DNA from: RGIG250 sp964540025
GTDB lineage: Bacteria > Bacillota > Negativicutes > Selenomonadales > Selenomonadaceae
Assembly (NCBI GenBank): GCA_964540025.1
Contig: CAZIKQ010000013.1
Coordinates: forward strand, 1-38,543
DNA length: 38,543 nucleotides
Reading direction: 5' to 3'
The notes under the pieces: model-generated
Database searches by the model: none
The model's input: the letters and a program-made list of their open reading frames with translations, nothing else
What the model was told of the DNA's origin: nothing
Part shown: positions 24,454-34,405 of the stretch, piece after piece
Numbering within the stretch: position 1 is the first letter of the stretch
Layout of the letters: every line of letters begins with the position of its first letter
Translations under genes and position numbers: made by a program

Positions 24454-24957
24454 ATGAATATGGCAAGAAGGCATCTGACGGCCTGCCTTGCGCTCCTGGT
24501 GGCTGCCGCCGCGCTCTTTGCGTGGTGGCAGGGCTGGGGGAGGCAGGAGCGGCTCCTCAGAATATACGACTATGAAACCGGCGAGCTCATCAGGCAGGAG
24601 CCGGTAAAGGTCGGGGATAAACTGTTTTTTGGCTGGGTTCATTCCTGGGAAAAAATTCCCTGGCATGAGTATTATCACATAGAAAAGGATAATACTCTGG
24701 TGCTGGATACCATCGCTTATCCTGCTTTTGGCGCGGGGATTCCCGAGAACAAGGGGAAGAAGTGCTACGTAAAGGACAAGATGGTATACATGGATGAAAT
24801 CGGTCAGGTTTTTCCGCGATTCGACTGGATAAATTCACATTTCGCCACGAGAGATATTAAACTCAACGATGAGCTTTTGATGACGGGAAAGGATTTACCC
24901 GAGCATCGAAGGCTTATTTTACGCATTGAAGAAAGGAGGCTGTGGGATGGAGGATAA
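24454..24957 (+). CDS. DUF1850 protein of the TRAP cassette
   Basis: A 167-residue protein with an N-terminal membrane helix or signal anchor (about residues 8-26) and a soluble part with the DUF1850 features FFGWVHSWEKIPWHEYY and DTIAYPAFGAGIPE. DUF1850 genes typically lie between TAXI binding-protein and fused TRAP permease genes; their role in transport is not established. No good ribosome binding site is seen before the ATG at 24454, so translation may be coupled or the ATG six bases later may be used. The 3' end overlaps the permease start by 11 bases. Confidence 0.82.
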   Translation: MNMARRHLTACLALLVAAAALFAWWQGWGRQERLLRIYDYETGELIRQEPVKVGDKLFFGWVHSWEKIPWHEYYHIEKDNTLVLDTIAYPAFGAGIPENKGKKCYVKDKMVYMDEIGQVFPRFDWINSHFATRDIKLNDELLMTGKDLPEHRRLILRIEERRLWDGG

Positions 24958-26917
24958 CAAGAGGATGGAGGAAAGCTCCCTTCAGCTGCCCGCTGACGGC
25001 CAGCTTGATGAGAAGGCGGAGGCCGTCCTGAAAAAAGTCGATAAAGAATCCGCCACCAGGAAGCTGGCTGGCCCGGTCAAAAAGATTTTCTTCATCGCCT
25101 GCGTTCTGGTTTCCTGCTACCACCTCTATACGGCCGCCTTCGGCCCGCCGGTAACCCTGGTACACCGTTCCCTGCACGTTTCCATGATGCTGGCCCTGTG
25201 CTTCATCATGTATCCCTTTTCCAAAAAATCCGATCTGACGAAGCCTACGCTGTTTGACTGGCTGCTGGTGATATTGTCCTTTGCCGCTCCGGCGTATATT
25301 TATACGGATTATCTGGGAGTTGTGGAGCGGGCCGGTAACGCGAACCAGACGGATATGGTCATGGCGACCCTGCTGGTGGTTCTGGTGCTGGAGGCCAGCC
25401 GCCGGGTGTCCGGCAATGCCCTGTCTATCCTGAGCCTGGTGTTCATCGCTTATGGACTTTATGGCAGGAGTATGCCCGGGATGTTTATGCACCGGGGCTA
25501 TGACTGGACCTCCCTGTCCAACCATTTCTTTGCCAACACGGAAGGTATCTACGGTACTTCCGTCAGCGTCGCCGCCAGCTATATCTTCCTGTTCATCTTG
25601 TTCGGCTGCGTTATGCAGAAGTCCGGCATGGGCCAGTTCTTTAACGATATGGCGCTGGCGCTGGCCGGTCATACAAAGGGCGGCCCGGCAAAGGTGTCGG
25701 TAATCGCTTCCGGCTTCCTGGGCTCCATAAACGGTTCGGCGGTGGCCAACGTGGTTACCACCGGCGCCTTCACGATCCCTCTGATGAAGAAGACCGGCTA
25801 CTCCAGGGAATTTGCCGGGGCGGTGGAATCCGCCGCTTCCGTGGGCGGACAGCTGCTGCCGCCCATCATGGGCGCCGCGGCCTTCATCATGGCGGAAATG
25901 CTCAGCGTCAAATACTCCTCCATTATCGTCTGGGCGGCGGTGCCGGCCCTGCTCTACTACTTGGGGATAATCATTCAGGTACAGCTCCGGGCCTCCAAGG
26001 ATGGCTTGGTGGGACTGCCCAGGGAGCAGCTTCCCAAGACCGGTGAAGTGCTGAAGCGCCAGGGTCACCTGCTTCTGCCGGTTTTCTTCCTGCTTTACAT
26101 GCTGTTCTTTTCCGGCACGACGGTTATTTTCTCCGCCGTTCTCACCATTTTGGTGACCATCGTGGTTTCCTGGTTCAAGAAGGAGACCCGCATGAGCGCC
26201 GGAGAACTGATAGACGCGCTGGCTGATGGGGCAAAGCAGACGGTGTCCGTGGCCATCGCCTGCGCCTGCGTGGGGATCATTATCGGCGTTTCCTCCAAGA
26301 CCGGGTTTGGTCTTACCATGGCCAACACCATCATTTCTCTGGGGGATACCAGCATCCTCTTCACGCTGGTCTTCACCATGATCACCTGCATGATCCTGGG
26401 CATGGGGCTGCCCTCTATTCCGGCCTATATCATTACCGCTTCCATTGCCGCTCCGGCTCTGGCCAAGCTGGGTATCGCCCCGGCGGCGGCTCACATGTTC
26501 AGCTTCTACTATGCGATGTTTGCCAATTTGACCCCGCCGGTGGCCCTGGCCTCCTTTGCGGCCGCCGGTCTTTCCGGCGGCGATCCCATGAAAACCGGTA
26601 TCGCTTCCGTGAAGCTGGCCATTGCGGGCTTCATCGTTCCATTTATGTTCGTCTACGCTCCCCAGCTCATGCTCATTAACACCACGCTGGTGGAGGGCAC
26701 GACGGTAGCTCTTACCGGCTGCCTGGGGGTATTCCTGATCGCGGTGGCCGTTGAAGGCTATTTCCTTGCTCCGGTTTCCCCTCTGCTGCGGGCGGTGGCC
26801 ACTGTGGGGGCCCTGCTGCTCATTAAGCCGGGCGTGGATACGGACGTCATCGGCATTGCTGTTCTGGCGGTCCTGTACTTTTTCCAGCGGAGAAGGGCGG
26901 CCTCCGCGGCGGCATAA
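24947..26917 (+). CDS. Fused TRAP transporter permease (DctQM type)
   Basis: A 656-residue membrane protein uniting the small (4TM, DctQ-like) and large (12TM, DctM-like) TRAP subunits. After an acidic cytoplasmic N-terminus of about 45 residues there are repeated hydrophobic helices. The M-part signatures are visible: GSINGSAVANVVTTGAFTIP, AAASVGGQLLPPIMGAAAF (as ASVGGQLLPPIMGAAAF) and GMGLPSIPAYI. The start is the ATG at 24947, after AAAGGAGG; an upstream TTG lies before that site. It works with the TAXI lipoprotein, probably as a sodium- or proton-driven importer. A terminator follows at 26952. Confidence 0.95.
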   Translation: MEDNKRMEESSLQLPADGQLDEKAEAVLKKVDKESATRKLAGPVKKIFFIACVLVSCYHLYTAAFGPPVTLVHRSLHVSMMLALCFIMYPFSKKSDLTKPTLFDWLLVILSFAAPAYIYTDYLGVVERAGNANQTDMVMATLLVVLVLEASRRVSGNALSILSLVFIAYGLYGRSMPGMFMHRGYDWTSLSNHFFANTEGIYGTSVSVAASYIFLFILFGCVMQKSGMGQFFNDMALALAGHTKGGPAKVSVIASGFLGSINGSAVANVVTTGAFTIPLMKKTGYSREFAGAVESAASVGGQLLPPIMGAAAFIMAEMLSVKYSSIIVWAAVPALLYYLGIIIQVQLRASKDGLVGLPREQLPKTGEVLKRQGHLLLPVFFLLYMLFFSGTTVIFSAVLTILVTIVVSWFKKETRMSAGELIDALADGAKQTVSVAIACACVGIIIGVSSKTGFGLTMANTIISLGDTSILFTLVFTMITCMILGMGLPSIPAYIITASIAAPALAKLGIAPAAAHMFSFYYAMFANLTPPVALASFAAAGLSGGDPMKTGIASVKLAIAGFIVPFMFVYAPQLMLINTTLVEGTTVALTGCLGVFLIAVAVEGYFLAPVSPLLRAVATVGALLLIKPGVDTDVIGIAVLAVLYFFQRRRAASAAA

Positions 26918-26951
26918 CGAAAACAAAAGCTAAAATTTTTTTCAGTGTCCG

Positions 26952-26990
26952 ATCACCGGCGGCTTTGTCCGCCGGTGATTTTTCTTTCTT
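26952..26990 (+). terminator. Terminator of the TRAP cassette
   Basis: The stem ATCACCGGCGG (26952-26962) pairs with CCGCCGGTGAT (26969-26979), with a 6-base loop and a following run rich in T. Confidence 0.85.
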
Positions 26991-27007
26991 TTCGGTAAAC
27001 TCTGTGA

Positions 27008-27013
27008 TATAAT
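27008..27013 (+). promoter_or_regulatory. Candidate -10 box of the penicillin-binding protein gene
   Basis: TATAAT lies about 85 bases before the start at 27098; the -35 region (around 26985) is a weak T-rich stretch. Confidence 0.4.
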
Positions 27014-27097
27014 GCGTGGGTATACGGGCTCAGGGAGCCCTGTTTCGGTTGTGCTTTATTGAATATGAAGTTTCTGCTTCGGGCAGGGAGGAGTTAT

Positions 27098-29299
27098 ATG
27101 GATAAGAAGGAAGCGCCGGCAAGCGCCAGGCCGGCGAGAACCGGTTCCGGCGGGGGCAGGCCCCGCAAGAAAAAAAAGAGCGGCTGGGGCCGGGCGGCCC
27201 GGATAGTAAGTTATTTCTGTCTGGTGGCTTTTATCCTGATGGCGGGAATCGGCTGCGGCTTTGTCACCGCTACTCTCAATACCCGGGAGGATATTTCCGA
27301 CATAAACCCGGTGGCCTCTTCTCATGTTTACGATATTAAGGGCCGGGAGATTACCAGCATTCACGCGGAAGAAAACCGGGTGCCGGTGAAGCTGTCCAGC
27401 ATACCCAAGGAATTGCAGGACGCTTTTGTCTGCATTGAGGATCACCGGTTCGACGAGCATTTCGGCATCGATCCCTGGGGCATTCTTCGGGCGGCGGTAG
27501 CTAATATTCTGGGCGGGTCCGTCCGGGAGGGCGGGTCCACCATCACCCAGCAGCTGGCAAAAAATGCTTATCTGACCCAGGAACGGACCCTCCAGCGAAA
27601 GATTCAGGAGATTTTTCTGGCCGTCAAGCTGGAGAGGAAGTACACCAAGGACGAGATCCTGGAAATGTATCTGAACCAGATTTACTTTGGCCAGGGGGCT
27701 TATGGGGTAGAGGCGGCGGCCCTTACCTACTTTGGCAAGCCCGCCAGCCAGCTGACTCTCAACGAGTGCGCCATGCTGGCCGGGGTTCCCAAGAGCCCCA
27801 ATTATTACTCCCCCTTCCACCGGGAGGGGAATACTTGGCCCGCTCAGGAACGAATGATGATGGTCCTCGATGCCATGGAGAAATTCGGCCGGCCGGCCAA
27901 GAAGCGGATGTACAGCCATGCGCTTATAAGCGAGGCGAAGGAGGCTCCCATTAAGCTCCGGGATGTAAAGAATGGCGAGCAGGCAGAGGCCTCCTATTTT
28001 ATTGATTACGTGCTTCAGGAGCTCATCGCCAATCCGAAGTTCGGGGCAGACGCCGTCTACATGAACGGCCTTAAGATCTATACTACCATCGATTTGGACA
28101 TTCAGCGGTACGCGGAGCAGGCAATAAAGAACAATCTGCCCCTTTATTCCAAGTACAACGGCATCCAGCAGCCCCAGGCGGCGCTGGTAGCCATCGATCC
28201 CCATAACGGATATATCAAGGCCATGGTGGGCGGCCGGGGCACCGACCAGTTCAACCGGGCCGTGCTGGCGGTCCGGCAGCCCGGCTCCGCCATGAAGCCC
28301 TTCGTCTTTGCGGCGGCCCTCATTGAGAACTTTACCTCTGATACCATCATCGAAGACAGTCCTATGAAGATCGGCGACTGGGAGCCGGAGAACTACAACC
28401 GGAACTTCAACGGCAAGATTCCTCTCCGGACCATGGCCGCCTTCTCCCTGAACGTGCCGACCGTCAGGATCGCTCAGGCGGTGGGTATGGGCAAGATCGT
28501 GGACCTGGCGGAGAAAATGGGGATCACCACCCTGGTTCGGGAGGGCCGGATAAACGACATGAACCTGGCTTCCTCCCTGGGCGGCCTCACCCGGGGGGTA
28601 ACGCCTCTGGAGATCACCAGCGCCTATGGTGTTTTTGCCAATTACGGCGTTCACGTTCCGGCCCGGGGAATCATCAAGGTCTGTGACCGGAACGACAACG
28701 TGCTGTATGAGTCTGAGGCGGCCCCCGTCACGGTTTTTTCCGAGGAGATCGCCACGGAGATGAACGACCTGCTTCAGGCCGTCGTTCTCAGCGGTACGGG
28801 TACCGGGGCTAATATTGGCCGTCCGGTGGCCGGAAAGACTGGTACCACCAGCGATTATCTCGACGCCTGGTTTGTGGGCTATACGCCGGACCTGGTTACC
28901 GGAGTGTGGATCGGCTGTGACGATAATGAAGACCTTGACGGAATGACCGGCGGCGCGCTGCCGGCCTCTGTCTGGCAGATTTTCATGTCCGCCGCCACCA
29001 ACGGCACGCCGGTGAAGCACTTTGAAGGCAGCCGCCGGATCGTGGCAAAACCCGTCAAGGAAGTCCTTGACCCCAATTCCAAGAACAAACCCGATCCCCG
29101 GGACAAGAACGGCAAGGGCGGCAATGCTCAGACACCGGGGCATGCGGTAAAGCCTGCCGGGCAGGAGCCGGAAAATGAAATCCGAGAACCGGCGGTGAAG
29201 AGAAAACCGGCCGCTCCCGTTCCGGCTCCGGCCCCGATACCGACACCGCCCGAACCAACCGGCCCCTCAATTGGCGCCGGCGGAAAAGGCAAGAATTAA
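27098..29299 (+). CDS. Class A penicillin-binding protein (PBP1A family)
   Basis: A 733-residue bifunctional peptidoglycan synthase. A basic cytoplasmic tail (KKKKSGWGR) and one membrane helix (about residues 38-58) come first. The glycosyltransferase-51 domain has EDHRFDEHFGID (E114 is the catalytic Glu position) and REGGSTITQQLAKN. The transpeptidase has the active-site SAMK (S397-K400), SLN (S450-N452) and KTGT (K580). The last 80 residues are a Lys- then Pro/Ala-rich tail. The start is the ATG at 27098, after GGGAGGAG; an upstream TTG at 27059 has no support. tyrS follows after 24 bases and may be read from the same transcript. Confidence 0.95.
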   Translation: MDKKEAPASARPARTGSGGGRPRKKKKSGWGRAARIVSYFCLVAFILMAGIGCGFVTATLNTREDISDINPVASSHVYDIKGREITSIHAEENRVPVKLSSIPKELQDAFVCIEDHRFDEHFGIDPWGILRAAVANILGGSVREGGSTITQQLAKNAYLTQERTLQRKIQEIFLAVKLERKYTKDEILEMYLNQIYFGQGAYGVEAAALTYFGKPASQLTLNECAMLAGVPKSPNYYSPFHREGNTWPAQERMMMVLDAMEKFGRPAKKRMYSHALISEAKEAPIKLRDVKNGEQAEASYFIDYVLQELIANPKFGADAVYMNGLKIYTTIDLDIQRYAEQAIKNNLPLYSKYNGIQQPQAALVAIDPHNGYIKAMVGGRGTDQFNRAVLAVRQPGSAMKPFVFAAALIENFTSDTIIEDSPMKIGDWEPENYNRNFNGKIPLRTMAAFSLNVPTVRIAQAVGMGKIVDLAEKMGITTLVREGRINDMNLASSLGGLTRGVTPLEITSAYGVFANYGVHVPARGIIKVCDRNDNVLYESEAAPVTVFSEEIATEMNDLLQAVVLSGTGTGANIGRPVAGKTGTTSDYLDAWFVGYTPDLVTGVWIGCDDNEDLDGMTGGALPASVWQIFMSAATNGTPVKHFEGSRRIVAKPVKEVLDPNSKNKPDPRDKNGKGGNAQTPGHAVKPAGQEPENEIREPAVKRKPAAPVPAPAPIPTPPEPTGPSIGAGGKGKN

Positions 29300-29323
29300 A
29301 TGATGTTTAGGGAGTAAAGATAA

Positions 29324-30550
29324 ATGGCAGCCAGCGTATACGATACCCTCCTTGAGCGGGGCTACATCGCTCAATGTACGAATGAAGAAGAAGTCAGAAG
29401 GCTTCTGGATGAAGAAAAGGTTACCTTTTACATCGGCTTTGACCCTACCGCCGACAGCCTGCACGTGGGGCATTACGTGGCCCTGATGGTCATGAGCCAC
29501 CTGCAAAGGGCCGGCCACCGCCCAATCTGCCTGGTGGGCGGCGGCACGGGAACCGTGGGGGATCCCTCCGGCCGTACCGATATGCGGCAGGTGCTTACCG
29601 ATGAAATAATCGAGCACAACTGCAACTGCTTCAAAAAGCAGATGTCCCGCTTCATCGACTTCAGCGAAGGCAAGGCTCTGCTCCTTAACAACGGGGACTG
29701 GCTCCGCAGGCTGAATTACGTCGACCTGCTCCGGGAGGTGGGGGCCCATTTCTCCGTAAACCGGATGCTGGCGGCTGACTGCTACAAGGAGCGGTGGGAG
29801 CGGGGGCTCACCTTCCTGGAGTTCAACTACATGGTAATGCAGGCCTACGATTTCTACACCCTCTATCAGACCCACAACAACAAACTTCAGTTGGGCGGCG
29901 ACGACCAGTGGTCAAACATCATCGCCGGGGTAGAGCTTATCCGCCGGAAAAAGGGCGGGGCGGCCTATGGCCTCACCCTTCAGCTCCTCACCAAGAGCGA
30001 CGGCAAGAAAATGGGCAAGACCGCTTCCGGGGCCCTCTGGCTTGATCCGGAGAAAACGTCCCCCTATGATTTCTACCAGTACTGGCGCAATATCGGGGAC
30101 GGGGACGTGGAGAAGTGTCTGGCCCGGCTGACCTTCCTGCCCATGGAGGAGGTCCGCCGCCTGGGGGCTCTTCAGGATTCTCAGATCAATGAAGCAAAGA
30201 AGGTCCTCGCCTACGAGGTGACCAGACTGGTTCACGGGCAGGAGGAGGCCGATAAAGCGGCTCAGGCGGCGGAAGCCCTCTTTGGCGGCGCCGGCAATGC
30301 CGGCAGTATGCCTACCGTTGAGGTGGCCAGGGCAAAGCTGGGGGCAAAGCTCCTGGATGTCCTGACGGAAGGCGGGATATTCGCCTCCAAGGGGGAGGGA
30401 AAACGCCTCATCGCTCAAAGCGGCGTAGCTTTGAACGATAATAAGGTCGATTCGGTGGATACCGTCCTGACGGAGGAGGATTTTGCCGATGGTCAGGCCA
30501 TAGTAAAAAAGGGTAAAAAGAAATTCTACCGCCTGAGGCTGGGCGAATAA
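29324..30550 (+). CDS. tyrS: Tyrosyl-tRNA synthetase
   Basis: A 408-residue class I synthetase charging tRNA-Tyr. The HIGH motif is HVGHY (H47-H50) after GFDPTADSL. LVGGGTGTVGDPSGR and QLGGDDQWSNI bind ATP and tyrosine, and the KMSKS loop is KMGKT from residue 229. A C-terminal S4 RNA-binding domain covers about residues 345-405. AGGGAG precedes the ATG. There is no T-box leader in the short gap, so it appears to be expressed with the penicillin-binding protein gene. It ends at a strong terminator. It is the only aminoacyl-tRNA synthetase in the window. Confidence 0.96.
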   Translation: MAASVYDTLLERGYIAQCTNEEEVRRLLDEEKVTFYIGFDPTADSLHVGHYVALMVMSHLQRAGHRPICLVGGGTGTVGDPSGRTDMRQVLTDEIIEHNCNCFKKQMSRFIDFSEGKALLLNNGDWLRRLNYVDLLREVGAHFSVNRMLAADCYKERWERGLTFLEFNYMVMQAYDFYTLYQTHNNKLQLGGDDQWSNIIAGVELIRRKKGGAAYGLTLQLLTKSDGKKMGKTASGALWLDPEKTSPYDFYQYWRNIGDGDVEKCLARLTFLPMEEVRRLGALQDSQINEAKKVLAYEVTRLVHGQEEADKAAQAAEALFGGAGNAGSMPTVEVARAKLGAKLLDVLTEGGIFASKGEGKRLIAQSGVALNDNKVDSVDTVLTEEDFADGQAIVKKGKKKFYRLRLGE

Positions 30551-30553
30551 CAG

Positions 30554-30591
30554 AAAGGGGGCCGGCACGATAATGTGACCGGCCCCTTTTG
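30554..30591 (+). terminator. Terminator after tyrS
   Basis: The stem GGGGCCGG (30558-30565) pairs with CCGGCCCC (30579-30586), flanked by AAA and TTTT. Confidence 0.8.
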
Positions 30592-30640
30592 TCATAAGCC
30601 GGGCAGAGCCCGGAACGAATTTTTGGGGAAGCTGTAGAGA

Positions 30641-33600
30641 ATGAAACGATACCGAATCGTCCCGGAGCGAAAGGACGCCTTTTCCCAGCTGGCGGCGGGG
30701 ATGCTGCTGTCGCCGGAGGACAGGGAGGAGCTGGCGGGGGCCACGCTGCTTCACATTGAGGTCACGCCGGAAACAAATACCTGGGAGCTGCTGCTCCGGA
30801 CAATTGACGTTATAGATGATGACCTGCTGCGCCGGTTGGCCCTTCACGTGAAGGAGACAACCGGCTATTCGGCTGTCTTTTACCAGGCCCCTATAAATCT
30901 GGGGGAGGCAGTGGTCAGGAGCTGGCCTCAGCTCCTGCAGGAGGTGAGCCTGACGGCGCCTCTGGCGGCCCACATTTTAACCGGGGCAGAGGTGGCCGCC
31001 GACGGAGTAAGCCTCACCATCGGGGTAGGAGGGCTGGTAGCTCATCAGCTGCTGGAGGAGAAAAACATTGCCCATTGCCTCATCGAGGCCATAAAGCGGA
31101 AGCTGGGGGTAGACGTTACCGTTACCTTTGAGGTCAGCGATCATCAGGCCGTGGCGGGAACCGACGCGGATCAGGCCCTGTACCGCAGTGACGAATATAG
31201 GAAAGCGGTAACCGCCGCGAAGGAAATACCTCTGGGAACGGGGGGCGAAGCGGCGGGGGGCTTTGGGGAAGAAGGCTGGGCGGGACAGCGGCGGAGCCGC
31301 CGGAAACCGGCCGCGCCCCAGAAAGGCTGTCTCCTGGGGAAGTGCATTACCGGAGAGTCCACGCCCATTGGCGATATTGCCGGGGAAATGAAGAACGTGG
31401 TGGTCTGCGGCATCATTGACAACGTAACCTGCCGGGAATTTGCCAAGACCAACATCATCACCTTTGATATTGTCGATGAAACAAATGGAATTTCCTGTAA
31501 GATGTTCGTGAAGGACAGCGATGAATACGAGCGGCTGAAGGGCGTTCTGAAAGCGGACATCCGGGTGCGTCTCCGGGGCCCGGTGGAGTTTGACAGCTAC
31601 ACTAACGACAACGTGATAAAGCCCTTTGATATAATGGAAGAAAACGTTCCCCGGCGGGAGGATACGGCAGAGACCAAGCGGGTGGAGCTCCACGCCCACA
31701 CCCAGATGTCCACCCTGGATGCGGTAGTATCGGTAAACGACCTGGTGGACACAGCCGCCCGCTGGGGATGGCCCGCCGTTGCCATCACCGACCACGGGGT
31801 GGTTCAGGGGTTTCCGGCGGCCATGAAAAGAGTCATCGACAAGAAGCTGCCCATCAAGGTGATTTACGGCATGGAGGGCTACCTGACGGGAGACGACTAT
31901 CACCAAAGGCACGCCAACCATATAATCCTCCTGGCCAGGAACACCATCGGCCTCCGCAATCTGTACCGGCTGGTGAGCCTTAGCCACCTGAGATTCTTCC
32001 ACCGGCAGCCCCGGATACCCAAGGCTGTATTGTCAGAATTTCGGGAAGGGCTGATCATCGGGTCCGCCTGTGAGGCCGGGGAGCTGATCAGGGCCATCGT
32101 GGAGGGCCGCGAGGAAGCGGAGCTGCTGGAGATTGCCTCTTTCTACGATTATCTGGAGATTCAGCCCATTCACAATAATGCCTTTATGAAGCTGAAGGAC
32201 GCCTTTCCGAATATCAATACGGATGAAGATCTGATAAAGATAAATCTCAAGGTGGCCGAACTGGCAAAGAAACAGGGGAAAAGGCTGGTGGCCACCTGCG
32301 ACACCCATTTCCTGAATCCGGAGGACGCCATTTACCGGGCCATCATCATGGCGGGGAACGGCTTTGAGGACGCTTCCCGGCAGCCGCCCCTTTTCCTTAG
32401 AACCACGGAGGAGATGCTGGCGGAGTTCTCTTATCTGCCGGAGGCGGAAGCCTACGCCGCCGTGGTGGAGAATCCCCGGGCCATTGCGGATTCCATCGAC
32501 CGGATAAAACCTATCCCCGACGAGGACGTCCTCTATTCCCCGGTCATTCCGGGAGCGGATGAGGAGATTCGGGAAATGTCCTACCGCCGGGCTCATGAAC
32601 TGTACGGAGAAAATCTCCCCCCCGTGGTCCAGGCTCGGATCGATCAGGAGCTGAAACCCATTATCGGCCACGGCTTCGCCGTCCTGTACCTCATTGCCCA
32701 GCGGCTGGTAAAAAAATCAAATCTTGACGGTTATCTGGTGGGCTCCCGGGGTTCGGTGGGCAGCTCCTTTATCGCCACCTTGACGGACATAACGGAGGTA
32801 AATCCTCTGCCGCCCCACTGGCGCTGTCCAAGCTGCAAGTACAGCCGCTTTATCACCGACGGCAGCTACGGCTGCGGCTATGACCTGCCGGACAAGGACT
32901 GCCCCGTCTGCGGCACGGCTATGATAAAGGACGGCCACGACATCCCCTTTGCGGTGTTCCTCGGCTTCGACGGGGACAAGGTGCCCGATATTGACCTGAA
33001 CTTTGCCAGCGAATACAAATGCACGGCCCAGCGGTATACGGAGGAGCTCTTTGGCAAGGACAACGTATATAATGCCGGGGAAATTTCCGGCGTCCAGGAA
33101 AAGACTGCCTACGGCTATGCCATGCACTACTTTGAGGATCTGGGCCAGAAGAAGCGGCCGGCCTTTATCGACCATATAAAAAAGGGCTGCCTGGGGACGA
33201 AGCGGACCACCGGCCAGCACCCGGCGGGGATAATGGTGGTGCCCCGGGATATGGACATCCACTTCTTCACGCCGGTGCAGCATCCGGCGGACAAGAAGGA
33301 ATCGGGAATTTATACCACCCACTTTGATTACCACAGTATCTCCAGCCGCCTGGTCAAGCTGGATATCCTTGGCCATGATGATCCCACGGTCATCAAGATG
33401 CTGGAAAATATAACCCACCGCGACCCCAGAACGATCCCCTTTGACGACAAGGCTACCCTGTCCATCTTTAATTCTACCGAGGCCATCGGCCTCGACCCGC
33501 AGGAGCTGGGCTCCAACAGCGCCACCTTCGGCATTCCGGAGTTCCGCACCGGCTTCACCCGGCAGATGATCGACGACACCAATCCTTCCTGCTTCTCGGA

Positions 33601-34405
33601 TTTGGTGCGGATATCGGGCTTCTCCCACGGGACGGACGTCTGGCTGGGGAATGCCCAGGAGCTGATCAAAGCGGGGACCTGCACCATATCAAACGCCATC
33701 AGCGCCCGGGATGATATCATGATGTATCTCATCCACTCCGGCATTGACCCGCTGCTTTCCTTCAAGACAATGGAGAAGGTAAGAAAGGGCAAGGGCATAG
33801 ACCCGGAGACGGTGGAGAAGCTCCGGAAAGGCGGCATTCCCGAGTGGTATATCGCAGCCTGTCAGAAGATAAAATACCTCTTCCCCCGGGCCCATGCCAC
33901 GGCTTACGTAATGATGGCTTACCGGATAGCTTTCTGTAAGGTTCATTACCCGCTGGCCTTCTACGCGGCCTATTTCTCAATCCGGGCGGATGCCTTTGAC
34001 CTGGCGATCGTGGCCGGAGGCAAGGAACGGGTCAAGCGGGAGCTGGATGCTCTCTACGCCATCGACAAGCCCGACCAGAAGCAGAAGGATCTGCTGATCG
34101 TCCTTCAGCTGGCCTGGGAGATGTATCTCCGGGGCTTCAGCGTGGAGCAGATAAGCCTTTACGAGTCTGACGCCGGCCGGTTTATCCTGCGGGACAAATC
34201 CCTTCTGCCGCCCTTCTCGGCCATTGGGGGCTTCGGGCTGGTGGCGGCGAAGAACTTGGCGGCCAGCCGGGCCAACGGGGAATTTACCAGTGTGGGAGAT
34301 CTCCGGCGGCGCAGCGGCATTTCCAAGACCTGCATTGAAAAGCTGCGGGAGTTTGGAGCCCTGGAAGGACTGCCGGAATCAGACCAGATGGAGCTGTTCG
34401 GTTAA
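30641..34405 (+). CDS. polC: DNA polymerase III alpha subunit, PolC type, without an exonuclease domain
   Basis: A 1254-residue replicative polymerase, shorter than the roughly 1430 residues usual for PolC. In order: N-terminal domains (1-200), a Gly/Arg-rich linker (about 205-235), an OB-fold (245-330), the PHP domain, the zinc motif with C729, C732, C745, C754 and C757, the palm with PDIDLNF (782-788), the fingers, and the clamp-binding end QMELFG. In classical PolC a DnaQ-like exonuclease of about 170 residues interrupts PHP after the EAN/EGY strand. Here GMEGYL (410-415) is joined by about ten residues to HANHIILLA, and no exonuclease motif exists in the protein. The PHP ligands are all present: H351, H353, D360, H385, E412, H427, C477, D554, H556. 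dnaE follows on the same strand. Confidence 0.93.
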   Translation: MKRYRIVPERKDAFSQLAAGMLLSPEDREELAGATLLHIEVTPETNTWELLLRTIDVIDDDLLRRLALHVKETTGYSAVFYQAPINLGEAVVRSWPQLLQEVSLTAPLAAHILTGAEVAADGVSLTIGVGGLVAHQLLEEKNIAHCLIEAIKRKLGVDVTVTFEVSDHQAVAGTDADQALYRSDEYRKAVTAAKEIPLGTGGEAAGGFGEEGWAGQRRSRRKPAAPQKGCLLGKCITGESTPIGDIAGEMKNVVVCGIIDNVTCREFAKTNIITFDIVDETNGISCKMFVKDSDEYERLKGVLKADIRVRLRGPVEFDSYTNDNVIKPFDIMEENVPRREDTAETKRVELHAHTQMSTLDAVVSVNDLVDTAARWGWPAVAITDHGVVQGFPAAMKRVIDKKLPIKVIYGMEGYLTGDDYHQRHANHIILLARNTIGLRNLYRLVSLSHLRFFHRQPRIPKAVLSEFREGLIIGSACEAGELIRAIVEGREEAELLEIASFYDYLEIQPIHNNAFMKLKDAFPNINTDEDLIKINLKVAELAKKQGKRLVATCDTHFLNPEDAIYRAIIMAGNGFEDASRQPPLFLRTTEEMLAEFSYLPEAEAYAAVVENPRAIADSIDRIKPIPDEDVLYSPVIPGADEEIREMSYRRAHELYGENLPPVVQARIDQELKPIIGHGFAVLYLIAQRLVKKSNLDGYLVGSRGSVGSSFIATLTDITEVNPLPPHWRCPSCKYSRFITDGSYGCGYDLPDKDCPVCGTAMIKDGHDIPFAVFLGFDGDKVPDIDLNFASEYKCTAQRYTEELFGKDNVYNAGEISGVQEKTAYGYAMHYFEDLGQKKRPAFIDHIKKGCLGTKRTTGQHPAGIMVVPRDMDIHFFTPVQHPADKKESGIYTTHFDYHSISSRLVKLDILGHDDPTVIKMLENITHRDPRTIPFDDKATLSIFNSTEAIGLDPQELGSNSATFGIPEFRTGFTRQMIDDTNPSCFSDLVRISGFSHGTDVWLGNAQELIKAGTCTISNAISARDDIMMYLIHSGIDPLLSFKTMEKVRKGKGIDPETVEKLRKGGIPEWYIAACQKIKYLFPRAHATAYVMMAYRIAFCKVHYPLAFYAAYFSIRADAFDLAIVAGGKERVKRELDALYAIDKPDQKQKDLLIVLQLAWEMYLRGFSVEQISLYESDAGRFILRDKSLLPPFSAIGGFGLVAAKNLAASRANGEFTSVGDLRRRSGISKTCIEKLREFGALEGLPESDQMELFG

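Noticed and set aside
24914..26926. 670-codon antisense frame over the TRAP permease gene
   Set aside because: The composition (many Gly, His, Gln) is typical of antisense of a membrane protein; it has no domain.
27056..29143. 695-codon antisense frame over the penicillin-binding protein gene
   Set aside because: Same reason; the PBP frame carries all catalytic motifs.
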